Below are positions 48,199 to 56,228 of a DNA stretch of 64,000 nucleotides, piece by piece. This stretch comes from Rhodopseudomonas sp. AAP120. Its GTDB lineage: Bacteria; Pseudomonadota; Alphaproteobacteria; Rhizobiales; Xanthobacteraceae. How positions within the stretch are numbered: the first letter of the stretch is position 1; every line of letters begins with the position of its first letter. Both the position numbers and the translations under genes were made by a program. The stretch lies in contig NZ_LJIC01000099.1 of the NCBI RefSeq assembly GCF_001295845.1, forward strand, positions 1-64,000. Direction: 5' to 3'. Below the pieces are notes generated by a model. The model made no database searches. It was not told where the DNA came from and worked only from the letters and a program-made list of their open reading frames with translations.

Positions 48199-48385
48199 CG
48201 TTAACGAATGGCGGCGCTTTGCGACGGTATCTCTCCGAAAGCGTAGCTAGATCTAGTCCAGACCTTCCGCGAGGTCGCCTAAATCCTGCTTTCGATGTGT
48301 CAATCACCGCTGATTCGGCCGATTCGTCGGCGCTTTGTTCTGATCGCGTTCCATCCGTTAAGATCAGCGGACATGGCTGTCGCAG
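48199..48385. repeat. Non-coding ~186-bp duplicated unit, copy A
   Basis: Starts CGTTAACGAAT and ends GCTGTCGCAG. The 3' core (from 48308) aligns with copy B at 48466-48651 through GTGATTCGGCC-like, GCGCTTTGTTC and CCGTTAAGAT blocks, with a 9-base insertion. No plausible reading frame covers it. The whole 48063-48684 gap, between the 3' ends of two convergent genes, is otherwise without recognisable genes. Confidence 0.6.
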
Positions 48386-48465
48386 GCTGGGACAGCTGGC
48401 CGCGCTTCCGTCCGCTATGGCGCGGCAGCGCTCCGGTGTCTCGTGCGGGGATGATTAAGGGCCGA

Positions 48466-48651
48466 CGTTAACGAATTCGTCCATGAAGCGGGTCGAGCAA
48501 ACTTCACCAACGCGGCACAAATTGCGTCCTGCCGGGATCTTGCCGCGAGATGTAGGGCGAGAAGATTCGCTATTTGTGATTCGCGGTGATTCGGCCGCGC
48601 TTTGTTCCGGAAGCGTTCGAACCGTTAAGATGCGGCAGATGTGCTGTCGCA
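48466..48651. repeat. Non-coding ~186-bp duplicated unit, copy B
   Basis: Starts CGTTAACGAAT and ends GTGCTGTCGCAG, paralogous to copy A 267 bp upstream. It ends 34 bp before the stop of the GIY-YIG gene. Whether the units are transcribed cannot be seen. Confidence 0.6.
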
Positions 48652-48684
48652 GATCGGAACATCGGGCATGTCGTCGGCGCTGTT

Positions 48685-48969
48685 TTAGATGTTGGAAGTT
48701 CTGGCTTTTGCGACCAGGCTGCGCCTGAACGCACGGTCGCGCTTCAGGTGCCATTCGCGGCTCATCGCGTCCTGCCGGCTAGTGAAGCGTTCGCTGTGGA
48801 TCAGGACCCAGTTGCGACCGCGCGTCGAGCGCGCGCCGGTCCCGGCATTGTGCTGCGCCAGCCGTCGGTCGAGATCGAGCGTCCATCCGACATAGGTCAG
48901 GTAGCGGCTGGGGCTCGCGCAGCCGAGCACATAGACGAAACACTCTTCTTCGGCGGGAGCTTCTTGCAT
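48685..48969 (-). CDS. GIY-YIG domain protein (UPF0213-like)
   Basis: 94-residue stand-alone GIY-YIG nuclease domain. The signature tyrosines are in CFVYVLGC and YLTYVGWTLDLDRRLAQHN; the Arg is in DRRL, and the metal Glu lies in REWHLKRDRAFR. Small UvrC-N-like proteins of this type have no firmly known role. ATG 48969 chosen because the domain begins right after; the upstream frame has no homology. Not associated with an intron or phage here. Confidence 0.88.
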   Translation of the reverse strand: MQEAPAEEECFVYVLGCASPSRYLTYVGWTLDLDRRLAQHNAGTGARSTRGRNWVLIHSERFTSRQDAMSREWHLKRDRAFRRSLVAKARTSNI

Positions 48970-49084
48970 GGCGCAAGCCTCGCATGGACGGCCGAGTCCG
49001 GCAATCAGCCGCGGCCCTGCACGTTGACAGCGCGGGACCAAGGCCGCTTGGCTGCTGTTCACGCAACCGCGGATGGAGCGCAGA

Positions 49085-49453
49085 ATGATCGGCAGGACGA
49101 TGGGATGGGCGATGGTGGCCACTCTGCTCGGCGGCGGGGCGACACTGGCCCAGGACGTACCGGGCATTGAGATCTGTACGGCCGAGAAGACGATGGAACG
49201 GCGCACCAGTTGCCTGCAGAGCAATGTCGAATTTCTGCAGAAGTCGTTCGACAAGGCGCGGCTCGATCAGCAACAGAAGCTCGACGCCGCCAACCGTCAG
49301 ATCGAGGCGCTGAAAGCGTCCGTGGCAACGCTGCAGAAATCGCTCGAACAATCGCAGGCGGCTCAGAAGAAGCCCGAGCCGGCCGCTCCGGCGAAGGATG
49401 CGTCGCCAGCAAAGCCCGACGCAAAACCCGATACGAAGAGCGACGCGAAGTAA
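49085..49453 (+). CDS. Small exported coiled-coil protein, unknown function
   Basis: 122 residues. An N-terminal signal peptide (GWAMVATLLGGGATLAQD, cleavage probably after Ala-Gln or before) is followed by EICTAEKTMERRTSCLQSN, a helical coiled-coil segment (residues ~45-85, FLQKSFDKARLDQQQKLDAA) and a Pro/Ala/Lys-Asp-rich tail. Two cysteines could form a disulfide. I do not recognise a family. ATG 49085 has GGAG six bases upstream; an ATG at 49073 is also possible. Confidence 0.7.
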   Translation: MIGRTMGWAMVATLLGGGATLAQDVPGIEICTAEKTMERRTSCLQSNVEFLQKSFDKARLDQQQKLDAANRQIEALKASVATLQKSLEQSQAAQKKPEPAAPAKDASPAKPDAKPDTKSDAK

Positions 49454-49594
49454 CAGCGGCTGCTCGCCTGCCGCTGAACGGAATTCGAACGAGGTGCGCG
49501 GCTTGGCAGCGCGCACCGAGACGCCTAACATCGTGCGTCACGGCGCACGGGCTTGAAGTCCGCCCTGCAACAAGAACAAACATCGGGAGGATTC

Positions 49595-50524
49595 ATGTCC
49601 AACGTTCGCGTACTCGCCACCGATCTCGCCTTTCCCGAAGGGCCGGTGGTCATGCCCGACGGCTCGGTGGTCCTCGTCGAGATTCGGGCGCAGCAACTCA
49701 CGCGGGTCTGGCCGGACGGCCGCAAAGAGGTCGTCGCCAAGATCCCCGGCGGCCCGAACGGCGCGGCGCTCGGCCCCGACGGCAAGATGTACATCTGCAA
49801 CAACGGTGGCTTCGGCTGGTTTCCGTCGCGCGGCACGATGATGCCCGGCGCGCCGGCCGCGCACGAATATATCGGCGGTTCGATCCAGCGTGTCGATTTG
49901 CAAAGTGGCGCCGTCGAAACGCTGTTCGACAAGTGCGGCGAGCACCCGCTGAAGGGGCCGAACGACCTGGTGTTCGACAAGCACGGCGGGTTGTGGTTCA
50001 CCGACCTCGGCAAGCGGCGCGCGCGCGACATGGATGTCGGCGCCGCTTACTACATCAAACCGGGGATGAGCGAGATCACCGAACAGGTGTTCGGCACGCT
50101 ACCGCTCAACGGCATCGGGCTGTCGCCGGACGAGACCACGATGTACGCGGCGGAGACCCCGACCGCTCGTCTGTGGGCATACGAGATCTCCGCGCCCGGA
50201 GAGGTGAAGCCGCGCGACGTGATCTATCGCGGCGAGAAGGGCAAGCCGATCGCCGGACTGGGCGGCTACCAGATGTTCGACTCGCTCGCCGTGGAGGCCG
50301 GCGGCAATGTCTGCGTCGCGACCCTGGTCTCCGGTTGCATCTCGGTGATCGCTCCCGATGGCACACTGGTCGAGCAGGTTGAGACTGGCGATCGCGTTAC
50401 CACAAACATTGCGTTCGGCGGGCCAGAGCTGAAGACCGCCTACATCACGCTGTCCGGCAAAGGCGAATTGATCGCCATGGACTGGCCGCGCGGCGGCCTG
50501 CCGCTGAATTTCTTGAACAAGTAA
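49595..50524 (+). CDS. SMP-30/gluconolactonase-like beta-propeller protein
   Basis: 309-residue six-bladed propeller. Expected metal ligands are Glu in AFPEGPVVMPDG, Asn in GPNDLVFDKHGGLWFTD, Asn in LPLNGIGLSPDE and Asp in QMFDSLAVE. Such enzymes hydrolyse lactones of sugars or other compounds. Strong GGGAGG before the ATG. Substrate not evident; no clear functional partners nearby. Confidence 0.9.
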   Translation: MSNVRVLATDLAFPEGPVVMPDGSVVLVEIRAQQLTRVWPDGRKEVVAKIPGGPNGAALGPDGKMYICNNGGFGWFPSRGTMMPGAPAAHEYIGGSIQRVDLQSGAVETLFDKCGEHPLKGPNDLVFDKHGGLWFTDLGKRRARDMDVGAAYYIKPGMSEITEQVFGTLPLNGIGLSPDETTMYAAETPTARLWAYEISAPGEVKPRDVIYRGEKGKPIAGLGGYQMFDSLAVEAGGNVCVATLVSGCISVIAPDGTLVEQVETGDRVTTNIAFGGPELKTAYITLSGKGELIAMDWPRGGLPLNFLNK

Positions 50525-50531
50525 CGTTCCT

Positions 50532-50612
50532 CGTCATTGCGAGCCGAAGGCGAAGCAATCCAACCCGTGCACGGAGCCGGATTGCTTCGTCGCTTTGCTC
50601 CTCGCAATGACG
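50532..50612. repeat. REP-like palindrome, family 1, copy 3
   Basis: 81 bp with outer arms CGTCATTGCGAG and CTCGCAATGACG (perfect) and inner GAAGCAATCC and GGATTGCTTC (perfect). It sits directly after the SMP-30 gene. Confidence 0.9.
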
Positions 50613-50650
50613 TATGAGAGGTCGTACTGCGAAAGCGAAGAGGATCTGCA

Positions 50651-51265
50651 ATGCCCTGGCTCGAACCCGTCACTCTCAGCGGACCGCACGCGACGTTGGA
50701 GCCGCTGCAGCCGGCGCATCGCGACGGGCTGATCGAGGCCGTGCAGGACGGCGAGTTGTGGAAGCTCTGGTACACAGCTGTCCCGGCGCCTGATCGGATG
50801 GAAGCCGAGATTGCGCGTCGGCTGGCTCTGCAGGTGCAGGGGGCGATGCTGCCGTGGACGGTGAAGGACGCAGACGGCCGCATCGTCGGCGTGACGACCT
50901 ACATGAACGTCGACGCTGCCAATCGCAGGGTCGAGATCGGTTCGACCTGGTACGCGCCCAGCGTGCAGCGCACCGGCCTCAACACGCAATGCAAGCTGCT
51001 GCTGTTGCAGCACGCCTTCGAGAAACTGGACTGTATCGCGGTCGAGTTCCGTACCCATTTCTTCAATCACCAGTCCCGCCGTGGCATCGAACGCCTGGGT
51101 GCCAAGCAGGATGGTATCTTGCGCAGTCACCAGATCGCATCGAACGGGACGCTCCGCGATACGGTTGTGTACTCGATCATCGCGTCCGAATGGCCGACCG
51201 TGAAGGTGCATCTGAACTATCAGCTGTTCGATAAGCCGAGGCCCGGCCTGCGGGTTTTCACGTGA
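50651..51265 (+). CDS. GNAT family N-acetyltransferase (RimJ/RimL-like)
   Basis: 204 residues. Substrate strand SGPHATLEPLQPAHRDGL, PWTVKDADGRIVGVTTYMNVD and VEIGSTWYAPSVQRTGLNTQCKLLLLQHAFE (split here) carry the acetyl-CoA-binding Q/RxxGxx region, followed by NHQSRRGIERLGAKQDG. This matches the RimJ/RimL-type family that acetylates protein N-termini or small amines. Substrate unknown. Confidence 0.88.
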   Translation: MPWLEPVTLSGPHATLEPLQPAHRDGLIEAVQDGELWKLWYTAVPAPDRMEAEIARRLALQVQGAMLPWTVKDADGRIVGVTTYMNVDAANRRVEIGSTWYAPSVQRTGLNTQCKLLLLQHAFEKLDCIAVEFRTHFFNHQSRRGIERLGAKQDGILRSHQIASNGTLRDTVVYSIIASEWPTVKVHLNYQLFDKPRPGLRVFT

Positions 51266-51378
51266 TGCGGACCCGGCGGATCTGCTAACAGCTTGCTGAT
51301 CGAAAGAATGATCGATTAGATTGGGGCGGATTGATCTACATCATTCCGGGGGCGGGCCGACCCCGCCATGCTGCCGAG

Positions 51379-51663
51379 ATGCCGTTCTATCGTTTTCACG
51401 TCTGCGATCCGATCAACCGCGTCGATGGCCCGGGCCACGACGGGGCGGCGCTGGCTGACGATATCGACGCCACGCTGTTCGCGGCGGGCGTCATCCAGCG
51501 GCTCATCCAGCTGCAGCCGAGTGTTCCGCTGACCTGGTCGATCGAAATCATGCAGGACCAGCGCCGGGTGTGCGCGCTGCCGTTCGAGAAGGGCTGCCAG
51601 GTTATGCTGCGGCCGGAATGGGTTTGCGACCAGCCGGCCGACGTCCATGAAAGCTGGCGCTGA
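51379..51663 (+). CDS. DUF6894-like small protein, copy 2
   Basis: 94 residues starting MPFYRFHVCDPINRVDGPGHDG, with DDIDATLFAAGVIQRLIQ and VPLTWSIEIMQDQRRVCALPF. The pattern parallels the DUF6894 protein at 45586 but is more divergent. An upstream in-frame ATG at 51331 is less likely because conservation starts here. Function unknown. The 51664-51853 stretch after it shows nothing recognisable apart from a short direct repeat (GGCAATTGCGAGCCA). Confidence 0.65.
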   Translation: MPFYRFHVCDPINRVDGPGHDGAALADDIDATLFAAGVIQRLIQLQPSVPLTWSIEIMQDQRRVCALPFEKGCQVMLRPEWVCDQPADVHESWR

Positions 51664-51853
51664 GGCTGCTCGTCCGCGCCCAGACTCACGTTCACCCCGA
51701 TCGGCTAAGGCTTTCCGGCAATTGCGAGCCAGGCAATTGCGAGCCAAACGAGCGGCGTAAGGCGCCGCGCGATGGCTGGCTCGTCGAAGCGGTTCGGCTT
51801 GGTGAGCGGGACAGGATCACTTCGCAGGCCAGTCTCCTCCGATAACGCGCGGT

Positions 51854-52843
51854 TTACGCGGCCGCGCTCGGCAACTGATCCGCGCGGTACAATGTGTCTA
51901 TCGTCACGGTTCCATTCGCCCGTGAGACGCATGGGCAGATCTTTTCGTTTTCGTGCTTCTGCTCGGCGCTGAAGAACACGTCGCGGTGGTCGATCTCGCC
52001 GTCCACACGGGCGACGTCGATCGCGCAAACGCCGCACTCGCCGCGTTGGCAATCCGAGATGACCTCGAACCCTGCGGCGTTGAGCACGTCGAGCATGGAG
52101 CGATACCGTGGCACCAGGATTTCCTGTCCGGTGGTCTCGATCCGCACCCGGAATTCGCGGGTCGGCAACCGCCCGCTCGATCCGAAGGTCTCGAAGCAAA
52201 GGTCGCTGCCCGGTCGGCCGGCTTCCGCCCAGGCGTGCTTCGCCGCTTCAAGCATGCGGAGCGGCCCACACACAACGGCGATCGCATTCTCGGGAAGGGC
52301 CGCGAACGCTGCGGCAAGGTCGAGCCGCACGCCGGCGTCGCTCGGATGCAGCCAGAGCCGCTCGCCGAGCAGCGCGCTCAGTTCGTCATGTAGCGCGGCG
52401 TCATCGTCGGACTTCACCGCATAGTGCATCGACAGATCGACATTCTTGCGCGCGAGAGCCGCGGCGATGCCCAGCATCGGCGTCACGCCGATGCCGCCGG
52501 CGACCAGGCAATAGTGCTTGCGGCTCCAGTCAATCTCGAACAGCGAGGTCGGATTGGAAATCTCCAAACCGCTGCCAGCTTGAAGCGCCCACATCGCGCG
52601 CGAGCCGCCGCGGCTGTCGTCGGCGAGGCGCACGGCAATGCGCAGCAGCCCGTCGCTGCAAGGGATCAGCGAGTAGCTGCGCCGCTCCGGCTGGCCATCG
52701 ATCAGCACGGCGACGCTGATGTGGCTGCCCGGCGCCCAGCTCCCGGCCGGCAGGTCCGGCTTGAAGATGATTTCGCGGATGGTCGGCGCGAGATCGCGGG
52801 TAGCCACGACGGTGGCGTGGCTCCAGTGCTCGGCAAAACGCAT
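51854..52843 (-). CDS. Vanillate O-demethylase-type oxidoreductase (reductase subunit)
   Basis: 329-residue VanB-like phthalate dioxygenase reductase. Order: FMN domain (GSHISVAVL, RRSYSLIPCSDG), NAD domain (YCLVAGGIGVTPMLGIAAAL, VVCGPLRMLEAAK), then a C-terminal plant-type [2Fe-2S] ferredoxin with Cys in DCQRGECGVCAIDVARVDGE and the fourth Cys in KICPCVSRANG. It supplies electrons to the Rieske oxygenase encoded upstream. Third gene of the operon, 13 bp after the GntR gene. Confidence 0.92.
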   Translation of the reverse strand: MRFAEHWSHATVVATRDLAPTIREIIFKPDLPAGSWAPGSHISVAVLIDGQPERRSYSLIPCSDGLLRIAVRLADDSRGGSRAMWALQAGSGLEISNPTSLFEIDWSRKHYCLVAGGIGVTPMLGIAAALARKNVDLSMHYAVKSDDDAALHDELSALLGERLWLHPSDAGVRLDLAAAFAALPENAIAVVCGPLRMLEAAKHAWAEAGRPGSDLCFETFGSSGRLPTREFRVRIETTGQEILVPRYRSMLDVLNAAGFEVISDCQRGECGVCAIDVARVDGEIDHRDVFFSAEQKHENEKICPCVSRANGTVTIDTLYRADQLPSAAA

Positions 52844-52856
52844 ATCGGCCTCCGTG

Positions 52857-53612
52857 CTATCTGTCCGCTGCGGACGTCACCAGCGCCAGCGCCGGCAGCA
52901 ATTCGAGATGGGTGCGGTTGCGCAGCGCGAGCCGCAGGTTGCGCACGGCGAGGCGCGCGTGCTCGCGCATCACTGCCTCGGCGCGGCCGCCCTCGCGGTT
53001 CTCGATCGCGTCGACCACAATACGGTGGTGATCCTGAGCGATCATCAGAATCTGATGCGCCTCTGGCAGCGCCGATTGCGCCATCACGAAAGCGCTCGGC
53101 GACGCGAAGGGCAGGGCGGCGACGCGGTCGATCTGCCGCATCACCGGGCCGCTGCCGGACAGCTCGTTGAGCAGCGCGTGAAACCGGGCGTTCAGCGACA
53201 CGTAGGACGAGAACGCCTCGACCGAGATCGGATCCTGCTTTACCAGGAGATCGATATCGGCGAGGCACTCTTTCAGTGGCTCGATCTGCCGTGCGCTGGC
53301 GCCGCGTTCGGCGGCGAAGCGGGCGGCGAGGCCTTCCATCGTGCCGCGCAGTTCGATCGAGTCGAGGATGTCGCGCTCGGAAAACGCCTTGACCATGAAA
53401 CCGCCGGACGGAATTGCCTGCAGCAGCCCTTCGTCCTCGAGCCGCACCAGCGCCATCCGCACCGGCGTGCGCGATACGCCAGTGATGTCGACCGCCTGTA
53501 ACTCCGAGATGCGCTCGCCCGCACGGAGCTGGCCGGACAGCACCATGTCGCGCAACGCCAGCTGCGCGCGCACGGTCTGCGACATCGAGCGGTCTGCGAC
53601 CTTGTCGTTCAT
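52857..53612 (-). CDS. GntR-family transcriptional regulator (FadR/FCD type)
   Basis: 251 residues. N-terminal winged helix: QLALRDMVLSGQLRAGERI, DITGVSRTPVRMALVRLEDEGL and IPSGGFMVKAF. The C-terminal all-helical FCD effector domain begins RDILDSIELRGTMEGLAARFA. Proteins of this kind (for example VanR) release DNA on binding an aromatic acid. It lies three bases after the oxygenase gene and before the reductase, inside the operon it probably controls; TGTATACA palindromes upstream of the operon are likely targets. Confidence 0.92.
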   Translation of the reverse strand: MNDKVADRSMSQTVRAQLALRDMVLSGQLRAGERISELQAVDITGVSRTPVRMALVRLEDEGLLQAIPSGGFMVKAFSERDILDSIELRGTMEGLAARFAAERGASARQIEPLKECLADIDLLVKQDPISVEAFSSYVSLNARFHALLNELSGSGPVMRQIDRVAALPFASPSAFVMAQSALPEAHQILMIAQDHHRIVVDAIENREGGRAEAVMREHARLAVRNLRLALRNRTHLELLPALALVTSAADR

Positions 53613-53615
53613 CGC

Positions 53616-54659
53616 TTACTCCGCAGCCTGCAGCCGCGGCGCAGCTTCCTTCGCCGTCATCCGGTCGATCAGCTTGCGCGACCACATCGCGCCGGCATCG
53701 ATGTTGAGATTGTAGAACACGCGGTCCGGGTTCTCACTGATGGCGCGCTGCTGGGCCTCGAGGATGATTTCGTCCTCGCCGAAAATGCCGGCGACGCCTT
53801 CGCGGATCTCCGTCGTCAGGCGCTGCTCGGTCAGCCGATAGTTGCGCACGAACGCCCAGAAGTAGTGACAGGTCGTTTCGGTTTCCGGCGTCATGGTGTT
53901 GAGCACGAAGCCGTTGACGCCCTGAGAGCGGTCGCCTTCCGGCGCGCCGCTGCCCGCTGGAGCAACGCCGACGTCGATCGTCACCGTGCCGGGTGCCTCG
54001 AAGCGGATGATCTGCCAGCGGTCGACCAGACCGGGCTTGCGCAGTTGCGCGGCCCAGAACGGCGGCGCCTCGATGCCGCGCATCCAGCGCGTCACCGTGA
54101 CGGTGCGATCGCCGTGCGTGACGTCGAAAGGCGCTTCGGCAACCGCTTCATTGCCGATCGACGAGCCGTGCACGTAAGTCTCGTGGGTGAGGTCCATCAG
54201 ATTGTCGACCACCAGTCGCCAATCGCATTGGACGTGGATGGTCTTGCCGTCGCCGGCCCAGGCGGGATCGTCGTTCCAATGCATGTCCGGCACCAGCGCC
54301 GGATCGGCCAGCGTCGGATCGCCCATCCACAGCCAGATGAAGCGATGCCGCTCGACCACCGGATAACTACGCACGCAGGCTGACGGATTGATCGTCTCCT
54401 GCGACGGCATGTAGGTGCAGCGGCCCTGGGCATTGAACTTGAGCCCGTGATAGCCGCACACGACGGTGTCACCTTCGAGCCGGCCCTTGGACAACGGCAC
54501 CAGCCGGTGCCAGCAGGCATCTTCGAGCGCCGCGACCGAGCCGTCGCTCTTCCGAAACATCACCACATGTTTGCCACAGATCGTGCGCGGCAACAGCGCG
54601 TGCTTGATGTCGGCGTCCCAAGCCGCCGCATACCAGGCGTTGAGCGGAAAAGCGGGCAT
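53616..54659 (-). CDS. Rieske aromatic-ring oxygenase, vanillate O-demethylase oxygenase-like
   Basis: 347-residue single-subunit oxygenase of the VanA group. The Rieske [2Fe-2S] ligands are Cys49, His51, Cys68, His71 (ACWHRLVPLSKG and VVCGYHGLKF). The mononuclear iron site is around LMDLTHETYVHGSSIG with its two His. Works with the VanB-like reductase. Such enzymes demethylate vanillate or related methoxy-aromatics; the exact substrate is inferred. ATG 54659 is chosen for the GGGAGG six bases upstream over upstream alternatives. Confidence 0.92.
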   Translation of the reverse strand: MPAFPLNAWYAAAWDADIKHALLPRTICGKHVVMFRKSDGSVAALEDACWHRLVPLSKGRLEGDTVVCGYHGLKFNAQGRCTYMPSQETINPSACVRSYPVVERHRFIWLWMGDPTLADPALVPDMHWNDDPAWAGDGKTIHVQCDWRLVVDNLMDLTHETYVHGSSIGNEAVAEAPFDVTHGDRTVTVTRWMRGIEAPPFWAAQLRKPGLVDRWQIIRFEAPGTVTIDVGVAPAGSGAPEGDRSQGVNGFVLNTMTPETETTCHYFWAFVRNYRLTEQRLTTEIREGVAGIFGEDEIILEAQQRAISENPDRVFYNLNIDAGAMWSRKLIDRMTAKEAAPRLQAAE

Positions 54660-54695
54660 CAAGGCCTCCCTGAAAGTCATTCTTATTCTGAGTTC

Positions 54696-54711
54696 TGACT
54701 GTATACATAAA
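54696..54711. promoter_or_regulatory. GntR-type operator candidate 1
   Basis: TGTATACA palindrome at 54700-54707 in CTGTATACAT. FCD-type GntR regulators commonly recognise TGTATACA-like palindromes. It is 41 bp upstream of the oxygenase ATG and may overlap the promoter -10 region (TATACA). Confidence 0.45.
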
Positions 54712-54757
54712 ATGCCATTTGACAAGAATTCTCCTCAGAACGGCCGATGAACTCGCA

Positions 54758-54773
54758 ATTCTGTATACCGATG
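54758..54773. promoter_or_regulatory. GntR-type operator candidate 2
   Basis: GTATAC core at 54763-54768 in TTCTGTATACCG, sharing TCTG-GTATAC context with the site 62 bp away. It lies between the oxygenase gene and the divergent DUF1963 gene. Confidence 0.4.
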
Positions 54774-54858
54774 CGTCGCCAAGCGTCGAAAGGAACATCC
54801 TGACTTGGCCTGTTCGTGATTTGTTCGTTGGATGTGCCTCTGCGCTGGGGAGACGGTC

Positions 54859-55989
54859 ATGGCCGATCTGGAAACGATGGACGACGCCGCGCTCATTGCG
54901 GTGTGGCTCGACAATCTACGTAGCGACGAGCAGATCGATCATGTCGGCGCGTATAATCGCCGCTTCCGCGAACGAGCCGTAGAGCGGAGCAGGATCGTGC
55001 AGGTTCTGCTCCGCCGGGGCGGTGGTTCGGCGGCGGCGCTGCGACAGTTGCTGGAGCATGCCGACCCGGCTGTCGCCAGGGCGGCCGCGCAAGCGCTGAA
55101 GCAGCCTGACGGTGCGCCGCCGGCGCAAACGCTAACGCTTCCGCCCGAGCATCCGGCGTTCTGGATGATACGCAATCCGCCACCGCCGGCCTTGTCAGCG
55201 GCAGAGATCGCGCATCGGCTCAGCAAGGTGCTGCCGGATCAGGCCGACGCGCTGCTGCGCTGGTTACGACCTGCGATTGGTCTTTGGCCCCACGGAGAGC
55301 GGCCCGATGCGCCGGCGGACGGCTCCCGGCTGGGAGGAATGCCCTATGCACCGCCGGACTGGACTTGGCCGGTCGCGGCCGGCGAACCGATGCTGTTCAT
55401 CGGCCAGATCAATTGCGCGGACGTGCACGGGATGCTGGGCGCCGAATCTTTGCCGGATCGCGGGCTGCTGTCGTTTTTCGCCGATCACGACACGGCGATG
55501 GGCTGTTTGCTGACCGGACAGGGTGGCGCTGCTTACTACTGGCCCGACACCGCCGATCTGGTCGCGGCCAAGCCACCGCTCGAGATCCTGACGCGGTTTG
55601 CGCGGGCCGAATTGCTGTTCAGGCCGATGTTCGATCTTCCCGATCCAAAGAGCAGCATCGTCGCCGCGATTCTACCCGACCGAGCGCAACTCGATATCTA
55701 CGAACGGTTTCGCCGCGAAATGATCGCCTACGGATCGCCGGAGGATTGGGACGGTCCGGGCGGCAGTAAGCTGTTCGGCTGGCCGGATCTGCTGCAGGAC
55801 GAGGACTTCACCCTAACCCTCAACGAGCCTTTTAGCGCCTATCAGCTGCTGCTGCAGCTCGACAGCTATACCAACGGCCAGGATTTCGTTGATTGGGGGC
55901 CCGGCGGTTATCTCTATTACTTCGTTACCAAGGATGATTTCGCGGATCAGCGGTGGGATGCGGCTGAACTCGCGATGCAGTGTACGTAG
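54859..55989 (+). CDS. DUF1963 protein with N-terminal DUF2019-like helical region
   Basis: 376 residues. Residues ~1-90 are helical (LETMDDAALIAVWLDNL, HEAT-like LLRRGGGSAAALRQLLEHADP) and resemble DUF2019. From ~145 a DUF1963/YwqG-like domain follows: SRLGGMPYAPPDWTWP, PMLFIGQINCADV, LLSFFADHD, then FGWPDLLQDED and LLLQLDSYTNGQDFVDWGPGGYLYYFV. YwqG-like proteins are often near polymorphic-toxin immunity genes, but no toxin is seen here. ATG 54859 follows GGGGAGA. Confidence 0.8.
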   Translation: MADLETMDDAALIAVWLDNLRSDEQIDHVGAYNRRFRERAVERSRIVQVLLRRGGGSAAALRQLLEHADPAVARAAAQALKQPDGAPPAQTLTLPPEHPAFWMIRNPPPPALSAAEIAHRLSKVLPDQADALLRWLRPAIGLWPHGERPDAPADGSRLGGMPYAPPDWTWPVAAGEPMLFIGQINCADVHGMLGAESLPDRGLLSFFADHDTAMGCLLTGQGGAAYYWPDTADLVAAKPPLEILTRFARAELLFRPMFDLPDPKSSIVAAILPDRAQLDIYERFRREMIAYGSPEDWDGPGGSKLFGWPDLLQDEDFTLTLNEPFSAYQLLLQLDSYTNGQDFVDWGPGGYLYYFVTKDDFADQRWDAAELAMQCT

Positions 55990-56067
55990 CGGCTGCGCAG
56001 ATCGCCTTGCGACGGCGAGGGCGCTCACCGCGCAGGTGCTGACTACCTACGTCGTGAGCCTCGCGTT

Positions 56068-56217
56068 CGTCATTCCGGGATGCGCCGCGCAGCGGCGCAG
56101 GCCCGAAATCCATAGTCCCTGGACTAACTGTGAGGCACGAAGGCCGAGTTGCTGTGCAGCAAAGCGAGCGCGGTGGTTATGGATTCCGGGTTCGCGCTAC
56201 GCGCGACCCGGAATGAC
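56068..56217. repeat. Dispersed repeat, family 3, long copy
   Basis: About 150 bp starting CGTCATTCCGGGATGCG and ending ACCCGGAATGAC, with inner complementary blocks GAAATCCATA and TATGGATTCC. This CATTCCGGG-type element is a familiar intergenic repeat in Bradyrhizobium relatives. Convergent gap between the DUF1963 gene and the MoxR gene. Confidence 0.8.
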
Positions 56218-56228
56218 AAAAAGAGAGG

